Assembly: GCA_037147235.1 (NCBI GenBank) | Contig: JBAWVO010000247.1 | Coordinates: 1 to 9,564, forward strand | Length of the DNA: 9,564 nucleotides | Origin: JANXQG01 sp037147235 | GTDB lineage: Bacteria > Planctomycetota > Planctomycetia > Pirellulales > Thermoguttaceae | Direction: 5' to 3' | Shown: positions 5,346-9,564 of the stretch, one piece after another | Layout of the letters: each line of letters begins with the position of its first letter | How positions within the stretch are numbered: position 1 is the stretch's first letter | Program-made: the position numbers and the translations under genes | The notes under the pieces: model-generated | What the model saw: the letters and a program-made list of their open reading frames with translations, nothing else | Told to the model about the DNA's origin: nothing | Databases searched by the model: none

Positions 5346-6086
5346 ATGATCGTTACTATTGACGGACCCGCTGGAGCAGGAAAGAGTACGGTCGCGCGGG
5401 CGTTGGCACGACGGTTGGGCTACGGCCATTTGGATACCGGGGCCATGTATCGGGCGGTCGCGTTGGCGGGATTGCAATCCAAGGTTGATTGGAATCGGCC
5501 CGAGCAGTTGGCCGAACTCGTCACGACCTTGGATCTTCGCGTTTCCGGCGAGCGGATGTATTTGCAGGGCGAGGACGTGACCGACGCGGTGCGGAGCCAA
5601 GAGGTAACGTCGGTGACTCGCCATGCGGCCAATCATCCGCAGGTTCGCGCCCATCTCGTACCCTTGCAACGAGCCGTGGCCGCAGGGCAGGACCTGGTGA
5701 CCGAAGGCCGCGACCAGGGAACGGTCGTCTTTCCGCAAGCCGAGTGCAAAATTTTCCTTACGGCGAGCGCGGAAGAGCGTGCCCGCAGACGGCAACGCGA
5801 CTTACAGCAACGCGGCGAACCGGCAACGCTCGAACAGATTCTAGCCGACCAAGCGCGGCGCGATCATGAAGACGCCACCCGCGAAGTCGGCCCCTTGCTC
5901 CGTGCCGAAGACGCCGTTGAAGTCCTCACCGACGGCCTGACGGAGGACCAAGTCGTCGATTTGCTGGAAAAGCTCGTCTGGAGTAACGTCAACCGTGGCC
6001 AACGTCAGGGATTCATCGAGTTGCGATGCCTGGGCGATCGTTCGTCCATCCGGCCCGGTAACGGAGCTACCACCCCAGAAGCATAG
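5346..6086 (+). CDS. cmk: Cytidylate kinase (CMP/dCMP kinase)
   Basis: The product transfers a phosphate from ATP to CMP or dCMP, a cytosolic step of pyrimidine nucleotide salvage and supply. The P-loop GPAGAGKST is at 7-15, DTGAMYRA at 30-37 and the substrate-binding EGRDQGTVVFP at 120-130. The helical LID-type segment with SAEERARRRQRDLQQRG lies at 141-157 and RDHEDATREVGPL at 172-184. These features fit the family along residues 1-211. The family normally ends near the LLEKLV helix (206-211). Residues 212-246 are not Cmk-like and are the antisense of a nitrilase-type remnant (see 5988-6134), so the native 3' end has probably been replaced and the protein carries an acquired 35-residue tail. 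The catalytic core is complete, so activity is likely kept. ATG 5346 places the P-loop at the usual distance. Confidence 0.95.
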   Translation: MIVTIDGPAGAGKSTVARALARRLGYGHLDTGAMYRAVALAGLQSKVDWNRPEQLAELVTTLDLRVSGERMYLQGEDVTDAVRSQEVTSVTRHAANHPQVRAHLVPLQRAVAAGQDLVTEGRDQGTVVFPQAECKIFLTASAEERARRRQRDLQQRGEPATLEQILADQARRDHEDATREVGPLLRAEDAVEVLTDGLTEDQVVDLLEKLVWSNVNRGQRQGFIELRCLGDRSSIRPGNGATTPEA

Positions 6087-6134
6087 TCCGTCTTTGAACC
6101 CCACGGTACACACGGCTACGTTTTTGGCTGTTGG
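5988..6134 (-). pseudogene. Remnant of a nitrilase-family (carbon-nitrogen hydrolase) gene
   Basis: On the minus strand 49 codons read like the region near the C-terminal end of a nitrilase-superfamily amidohydrolase. The sequence includes NVAVCTVGFKDGLCFWGGS, then SVTGPDGRTIAQASQLDES, then LTLATVD. The family pattern is xNRVGFEDGxxFWGGSxVxxPDGxxLAxAxxxxExLxxAxxD. The usual Asn-Arg before Val-Gly is reduced to one Thr, as expected from a 3-bp deletion. Everything upstream is missing: the catalytic Glu, Lys and Cys regions and the start. The last residues after the Asp are also gone, because past 5988 the strand is antisense to conserved Cmk sequence. The fragment is therefore cut at both ends and overlaps the abnormal Cmk tail. 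It is almost certainly non-functional. Confidence 0.7.
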
Positions 6135-6266
6135 GTTGCCTGCCTCCCACCCTGGGTGGCGGCTCAAGTCGCAATCTCTCCCAGACTGCCTAGCTTGTCG
6201 CACTTTGGGCTTGCCCCCTGGTCGTCGTGATTTGCCTGCACACTATTACCAAGAGCAGATGAGGAC

Positions 6267-6689
6267 TTGGAACGAGAGGCAGGGATGCCCGAATCCGCGG
6301 CGAAGCTAAAGGCGTTCATGGTCGAAAGCGATGGCTTCTTGATTGCCTCTCCCGAGTACAATAGTTCAATCACCGCCGTTTTGAAGAACGCAATCGACTG
6401 GGTATCACGCCCCGTGCCCAACGAGCCGTCGCTCTTTGCGTTCAAGGGTAAGACCGCCGTTTTGCTGAGTGCCTCGCCCGGCAATCTTGGCGGGCTTCGA
6501 GGTCTGGTCCATCTGCGTGCCATCCTTGGCAATATCGGTATGATTGTGCTGCCCGACCAGATCGCCGTTCCCAAGGCATACGAAGCGTTCGATAGCGATG
6601 GACGATTAAAGGACGCCAAGCAACAGGCGGGCGTACAGGACTTGGGCAAGAAACTTGCGGAGACCGTTCGCAAACTCATCGCATCGTAG
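6267..6689 (+). CDS. NADPH-dependent FMN reductase, N-terminally truncated (probable pseudogene)
   Basis: The open frame (140 codons from TTG 6267; an ATG follows at 6285) encodes the C-terminal three quarters of a flavodoxin-fold NAD(P)H:FMN reductase of the azoreductase/chromate-reductase type. Key parts are GFLIASPEYNSSITAVLKNA (about 24-43) followed by IDWVSRP, then a GKTAVLLSASPGNLGGLRG loop (about 60-78). The family is usually about 180-190 residues. The missing 40-50 N-terminal residues hold beta-1 and the GSxRxxSxN FMN-phosphate loop. Upstream, an in-frame TGA lies at 6228. Pieces resembling the lost part appear in other frames: GSSRNLSQT at 6161-6187, and RDLPAHYYQE at 6226-6255, one base out of register with the main frame. 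This pattern suggests frameshifts or rearrangement. No Shine-Dalgarno site supports the TTG. Without the FMN loop the product is unlikely to bind flavin normally. Confidence 0.75.
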   Translation: MEREAGMPESAAKLKAFMVESDGFLIASPEYNSSITAVLKNAIDWVSRPVPNEPSLFAFKGKTAVLLSASPGNLGGLRGLVHLRAILGNIGMIVLPDQIAVPKAYEAFDSDGRLKDAKQQAGVQDLGKKLAETVRKLIAS

Positions 6690-6987
6690 TAGTCCTTCCC
6701 CTTTGCAGGGACATTCATGCCCATTTTCCGCGAGGCGGTGCTAGGCTGAATAAAAGGTGCCGGCCACAAATAATGGGAAGTACTGGCATTGTGCCGGCTA
6801 ATAAAGCACGCATATTGACTTTTTTTTGTGGCTGGCACCTTTATCTTCTCTGCACTCACCCGTCGAGTTCAGTCGTGTTTTTGTCAATCTGATGCGATGC
6901 CAAGACGACCTCGCGCAGCAACTTGCGGGTATGGTTACCCTGCGCTAGCGAGACCGACCCCACTTCACCTTCATTTCCCCTTCCAGC
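6690..6987. other. Convergent spacer between FMN reductase and rRNA methyltransferase
   Basis: These 298 bp hold the MITE-like repeat at 6753-6842. A GC-rich hairpin region follows at 6910-6952 (CGCAG/CTGCG around GGTA-TGGT-TACC), which could help end the minus-strand methyltransferase transcript. Nothing else was recognised. Confidence 0.5.
6753..6842. repeat. MITE-like element with 18-bp terminal inverted repeats
   Basis: AAAGGTGCCGGCCACAAA (6753-6770) and TTTGTGGCTGGCACCTTT (6825-6842) are inverted repeats matching at 17 of 18 positions; the exception can form G-U in RNA. A third related segment, TTGTGCCGGC (6790-6799), lies between them, so two alternative hairpins can form with the left arm. 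The right arm is preceded by a run of eight T. AAAGGTGCC/GGCACCTTT repeats of this sort are dispersed in many bacteria, often with IS200/RAYT-type transposases (general knowledge). No transposase is present here. Confidence 0.65.
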
Positions 6988-8172
6988 TTACAGCACCCGG
7001 CAGACAAAGCACTTCAGGTACTCCGTCTCCGGGCACGTGGTCGAAACCGGATGATCGGCCGCCGCGCCGCGCTGTTCGAGTACCTGAATGTCGCGACCAC
7101 TTTGCTGGGCCACACTGACCAGCATGAAGAAGAAGTCGTCGCGGGTCACATGGCCCGAGCAACTGCAAGTGACCAAGATTCCGCACGGCGCAAGTACGTC
7201 AATCGCTAGGCGATTCAGACGTGCGTAGGCCCTCAAGGCATCCTCGACGGCACCGCGACTGCGGGCGAATTTGGGCGGGTCGAGTACGACGCCGTCGAAC
7301 TGCTCTCCGGCCGTCTTCAGCGAGTGCAAGGTGTCGAAGGCATCGCCATTTTCAAATTGCACGTTGTGCAATCCGTTTCGCTCGGCGTTGGCTCCGGCCT
7401 GGGTCACGGCCCGTTGGCTGGAATCGAACCCAAGCACTTCGCGGGCCTTGCCAACGGCAGCCGCCGAGAGGCTGAAACCACCGGTATAGCAGAACATGTC
7501 GAGTACGCGGCGGTCGTTCATGTAGCGTGCCGCAGCCGTGCGGTTCTCACGCTGGTCGAGATAAAGGCCGGTCTTCTGCCCTTCGGCCAGATCGACGCTG
7601 TAACGCAACCCTTGGTCGAGAATCTCGACGGGCCCTTCCGGTATCTGGCCCCAGGTAAGCCCCGGGACCAGATCGAGTCCCTCGGCCCGCACGATGTCAC
7701 GTTCGGTTCGCAGCAGAATGCCCTGCGGCCGTGCCAATTCGACGAGCATCGGCACGATCTGCGGCAAGCGGATCGCCAAAGCCAGAGCGGTCACTTGGAC
7801 AACAAGAAAATCGCCATAGCGATCGACGATCAATCCACTCAATCCGTCACCTTCGCTGAAGACCAATCTCGCGGCACCCTCGGGCCGATCGTAGCCCAGC
7901 GTGCTCCGCAAACGCAAGGCTGCTTCCAACCGCCCCCGCCAAAAGGCCTCGTCGAGTTGTTCCGCCTCATTCCAAGTGTATAAGCGAACGTGGATCCGAC
8001 TGCGACTATTGAAGATCCCCCGGGCGATGAAGCGTTCCTGATCGGAGTAGAGATCGACGACGTCGCCGTCGGCCGGACTGCCGTCGATGCGGTCGATGGC
8101 CGAATCGAGAACCCAGGGATGCCGGCCAAAAAACGGACGGGCTTTTCGCGGTTTGAGGAAGATACGTGTCAA
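6988..8172 (-). CDS. rlmI: RlmI-type 23S rRNA (cytosine-C5) methyltransferase
   Basis: The product is a class I SAM-dependent methyltransferase of the RlmI group, which makes m5C in 23S rRNA (C1962 in E. coli). With the chosen start it has 394 residues, the normal size. A PUA-like RNA-binding domain occupies about 1-80 (FLKPRKARPFFGRHPWV opening). The Rossmann domain shows GLYLDQRENR (202-211), LDMFCYTGGF (224-233, SAM binding), LDPPKF (297-302) and TCSCSGHV (335-342) with the likely catalytic Cys338; the end ETEYLKCF is typical. The frame is open up to GTG 8241, but those 23 extra codons come from a GTAGGGTGGG hairpin repeat. TTG 8172 is preferred: GGAG (8184-8181) lies 8 nt upstream and similarity to the family begins right there. 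The start overlaps the stop of the 47-codon gmd hybrid frame as TTGA. Confidence 0.9.
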   Translation of the reverse strand: MTRIFLKPRKARPFFGRHPWVLDSAIDRIDGSPADGDVVDLYSDQERFIARGIFNSRSRIHVRLYTWNEAEQLDEAFWRGRLEAALRLRSTLGYDRPEGAARLVFSEGDGLSGLIVDRYGDFLVVQVTALALAIRLPQIVPMLVELARPQGILLRTERDIVRAEGLDLVPGLTWGQIPEGPVEILDQGLRYSVDLAEGQKTGLYLDQRENRTAAARYMNDRRVLDMFCYTGGFSLSAAAVGKAREVLGFDSSQRAVTQAGANAERNGLHNVQFENGDAFDTLHSLKTAGEQFDGVVLDPPKFARSRGAVEDALRAYARLNRLAIDVLAPCGILVTCSCSGHVTRDDFFFMLVSVAQQSGRDIQVLEQRGAAADHPVSTTCPETEYLKCFVCRVL

Positions 8173-8180
8173 GGCATGTT

Positions 8181-8184
8181 CTCC
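8181..8184 (-). promoter_or_regulatory. Shine-Dalgarno site deciding the rlmI start
   Basis: GGAG on the minus strand, 8 nt before TTG 8172, supports this start over the GTG at 8241, which lies inside a repeat. Confidence 0.55.
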
Positions 8185-8210
8185 AGGGGCGTTCCGTAGG
8201 AAGCCCGGCG

Positions 8211-8245
8211 TAGGGTGGGACAAGCCGCAAGCGAGCCCCACCCTA
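8211..8245. repeat. TAGGGTGGG hairpin repeat at the gmd breakpoint
   Basis: TAGGGTGGG (8211-8219) and CCCACCCTA (8237-8245) are perfect 9-bp inverted repeats with a 17-nt loop. A related half, GCTCGTCCCACCCTATG, lies near 2908-2922. From memory, this hairpin type is frequent in planctomycete genomes; copy number could not be checked. The gmd remnant ends exactly at its outer edge. Confidence 0.65.
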
Positions 8246-8312
8246 GCAACAACTCGGCGAGGTACGAACCATCCTGCCCGGTAATTCCGGTAATCAGTGC
8301 TTTCTTATGCAT
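8244..8312 (-). pseudogene. gmd: 5' remnant of a GDP-mannose 4,6-dehydratase gene
   Basis: From ATG 8312 on the minus strand, 23 codons encode the N-terminus of GDP-mannose 4,6-dehydratase: KKALITGITGQDGSYLAE followed by LLL. This is the NAD-binding beta-alpha unit with the TGxxGxxG motif, and the wording ITGITGQDGSYLAE is characteristic of Gmd rather than other sugar dehydratases. Gmd makes GDP-4-keto-6-deoxymannose for GDP-fucose and related envelope sugars and is normally about 320-370 residues. Here the similarity stops where the TAGGGTGGG hairpin begins. The frame then runs through the repeat to TGA at 8171-8169, a 47-residue hybrid without a catalytic domain. The rest of gmd is absent from the window. 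The remnant is non-functional as an enzyme, but its translation could couple to rlmI through the TTGA overlap. Confidence 0.8.
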
Positions 8313-8361
8313 TCACTGCACCATTGGGGGGTAAAAACAGCCCAGTAGCACCGAGCCGATG

Positions 8362-8382
8362 CTTCCGATCCTGGATCGGAAG
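8362..8382. promoter_or_regulatory. Perfect 21-bp palindrome, possible operator
   Basis: CTTCCGATCC (8362-8371) and GGATCGGAAG (8373-8382) are perfect inverted repeats around one T. It lies 50 bp upstream of the gmd remnant start and could be the operator of the old gmd gene, or a small repeat. Confidence 0.45.
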
Positions 8383-8540
8383 TCCCGATGTGTATCTAAC
8401 CAGCTTAACTGGCAGGTGAGGGATCGTCAATCTGCGGTAGGTGGCAACCCGCATTCCGCACACAGACCGGAAGAGCCAATTTTTTCTCTCCAATTTTATC
8501 TCGCCATTGGCTTATTTCTTCTTTCGCGTTACGATTGGAG

Positions 8541-8593
8541 GGTCAGGTTATTCCGAGTTTAGCGAGAACTCCCCCAACTCATATACCCTGACC
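8541..8593. repeat. REP-like double hairpin
   Basis: GGTCAGGTTAT (8541-8551) pairs with ATACCCTGACC (8583-8593) at 10 of 11 positions. Inside is a GAGTT-TAGCGAG-AACTC hairpin (8555-8571). The nested form is typical of small palindromic repeats. Confidence 0.45.
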
Positions 8594-8697
8594 TTTCCGA
8601 AAACTTTTTCGTCTAGCTAAACTGGACAATCTGGGGTAGAGCTGCCGATAACTAAAAATGTTCCGGGCCAACATGTCTTCCTGATTCTGAGCCGAAT

Positions 8698-9564
8698 ATG
8701 CCGAACCCCATCCGCCTGATCCTCGCCCTCCACAATCACCAGCCGATCGGCAACTTTGAACACGTTTTCCAACAGGCCTACGAAGACAGTTATCTGCCGT
8801 TTCTCGATGTCTTCAGCCGCTATGAGTCGCTGCGAATCGCCTTGCACACCAGCGGTTCGCTGATGGAATGGCTTGACGCGGCCCATCCCGAGTATGTCGA
8901 TCGTCTGGCCGAACTGGCTGCCAAGGGCCGTATCGAGATCATTGGCGGTGCGTTCTTCGAGCCGATCCTGGCCATGATTCCCAGTCGCGATCGCGTAGGC
9001 CAGATTCGCAGCTACACACGCTGGCTGCAGAACCGCCTCGGCACGACAGTCCGCGGCATGTGGGTTCCGGAACGGGTTTGGGAGCAGGCATTCACCCACG
9101 ACTTGGTGAACTCCGGCATCGAGTACACGATTCTGGATGATTTCCACTTCAAGATGGCGGGTCTGACCGATTCGCAGCTCCGGGGCTACTTGATCACGGA
9201 AGACGAAGGCCGCGTGCTGAGCGTCTTCCCCGGCAGCGAAAAGCTGCGGTACACGATTCCCTTCGCCTCGCCCGAAGAAACGATCAGCCATCTGGCCTGG
9301 CTTTCCGAGCAGCAACCCGGGGCGATCTGCTTGTTCGGCGATGACGGCGAGAAGTTTGGCACCTGGCCGGAAACGAAGAAACATGTTTACGAAGACGGCT
9401 GGCTCTGCCGGTTTTTCGACGCCCTGGTGGCCAACCAGAGTTGGCTCCAGGTGACAACGCCTTCGGAGACGATCGACAACGTAGCGCCGGTTGGCAAGGT
9501 TTATTTGCCCGATTGCAGCTATCGCGAGATGACCGAATGGGCGCTGCCGACCGAGCAGTTGGTC
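8698..9564 (+). CDS. Glycoside hydrolase family 57 alpha-amylase / 4-alpha-glucanotransferase (3' end outside window)
   Basis: The frame is open from ATG 8698 to the window end, 289 codons. It carries the GH57 conserved regions in order: HNHQP (12-16), GGAFFEP (83-89), MWVPERVWE (121-129), FGDDGEKFG (213-221) and YREMTEWALP (275-284). By alignment with the Thermococcus litoralis 4-alpha-glucanotransferase (nucleophile Glu123, acid/base Asp214), the counterparts here are Glu125 and Asp216, the same offset for both. Enzymes of this subgroup, often annotated as alpha-amylase/4-alpha-glucanotransferase with C-terminal DUF1925/DUF1926 domains, rearrange or cut alpha-1,4-glucans in the cytoplasm. 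Full length should be about 650-730 residues, so less than half is visible. No signal peptide and no good Shine-Dalgarno site are seen. The ATG fits because the HNHQP motif sits at its usual distance from the start. Transferase versus hydrolase activity cannot be decided here. Confidence 0.93.
   Translation, partial: MPNPIRLILALHNHQPIGNFEHVFQQAYEDSYLPFLDVFSRYESLRIALHTSGSLMEWLDAAHPEYVDRLAELAAKGRIEIIGGAFFEPILAMIPSRDRVGQIRSYTRWLQNRLGTTVRGMWVPERVWEQAFTHDLVNSGIEYTILDDFHFKMAGLTDSQLRGYLITEDEGRVLSVFPGSEKLRYTIPFASPEETISHLAWLSEQQPGAICLFGDDGEKFGTWPETKKHVYEDGWLCRFFDALVANQSWLQVTTPSETIDNVAPVGKVYLPDCSYREMTEWALPTEQLV

Larger units (their letters stand above)
8313..8697. other. Divergent spacer between gmd remnant and GH57 gene
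   Basis: These 385 bp contain no convincing gene. They hold a perfect palindrome (8362-8382), a loose AGCCAAT/ATTGGCT inverted repeat (8474-8480 with 8506-8512) and a REP-like double hairpin (8541-8593). No strong promoter for the GH57 gene was recognised. Confidence 0.6.

Noticed and set aside
6164..6859. 231-codon open frame on the minus strand
   Set aside because: It is antisense to the FMN reductase and runs through the MITE-like repeat; no domain was seen.
8173..8241. GTG 8241 as the start of the rRNA methyltransferase
   Set aside because: The extra 23 codons derive from the hairpin repeat and gmd debris, while family similarity and a Shine-Dalgarno site both point to TTG 8172.
8617..9384. 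255-codon open frame on the minus strand
   Set aside because: It lies antisense to the GH57 gene, whose conserved motifs are unmistakable on the plus strand. The minus product shows no family pattern.

Overview
The window looks like chromosomal DNA of a planctomycete, probably in or near the Pirellulales. This is inferred from gene content and repeat style, not from a marker gene. The clues are a secreted Gly/His/Tyr/Trp-rich protein with a TPR tail, a Lys/Ala-only micro-histone, weak or absent Shine-Dalgarno sites on most genes, and dispersed hairpin repeats built on GTAGGGTGGG, GGCACACGGAGTGTGCC and AAAGGTGCC. Most genes are single transcription units in alternating orientation rather than one operon.

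Layout. 1-1107 (+) is the 3' part of a low-complexity secreted-type TPR protein. It converges on an HtrA/Deg serine protease (1188-2687, -). A 458-bp divergent region holds a palindromic repeat, a copy of a motif that recurs upstream of cmk, a good sigma-70-type promoter and a long stem-loop in the leader of rnc (RNase III, 3146-3889, +). Facing rnc is a 29-codon histone H1-like gene (4121-4210, -) with a perfect AGGAGG site and a hairpin-rich leader. A 1.1-kb AT-richer stretch without a convincing gene separates it from cmk (5346-6086, +), whose promoter predicts a leaderless mRNA.

Between cmk and the next gene lies gene debris. A 49-codon piece of a nitrilase-family gene on the minus strand overlaps an abnormal tail of Cmk. 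It is followed by an NADPH-dependent FMN reductase that lacks its N-terminal flavin-binding part (6267-6689, +). A MITE-like inverted repeat follows. Next is an RlmI-type rRNA methyltransferase (6988-8172, -), preceded by the first 23 codons of a GDP-mannose 4,6-dehydratase gene (gmd) cut off exactly at a GTAGGGTGGG hairpin. A 385-bp spacer with several palindromes leads to the first 289 codons of a GH57 alpha-glucan enzyme (8698-9564, +), which runs off the window.

Functionally the intact genes are mostly housekeeping: envelope protein quality control, RNA processing, CMP/dCMP phosphorylation, rRNA methylation and glycogen/alpha-glucan metabolism. No defence system, CRISPR array, integrase, transposase gene, tRNA or rRNA was found. 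The most interesting material is non-coding: the self-complementary leader of the RNase III gene, the structured leader of the micro-histone, the leaderless cmk start, and gene remnants whose edges coincide with repeats.
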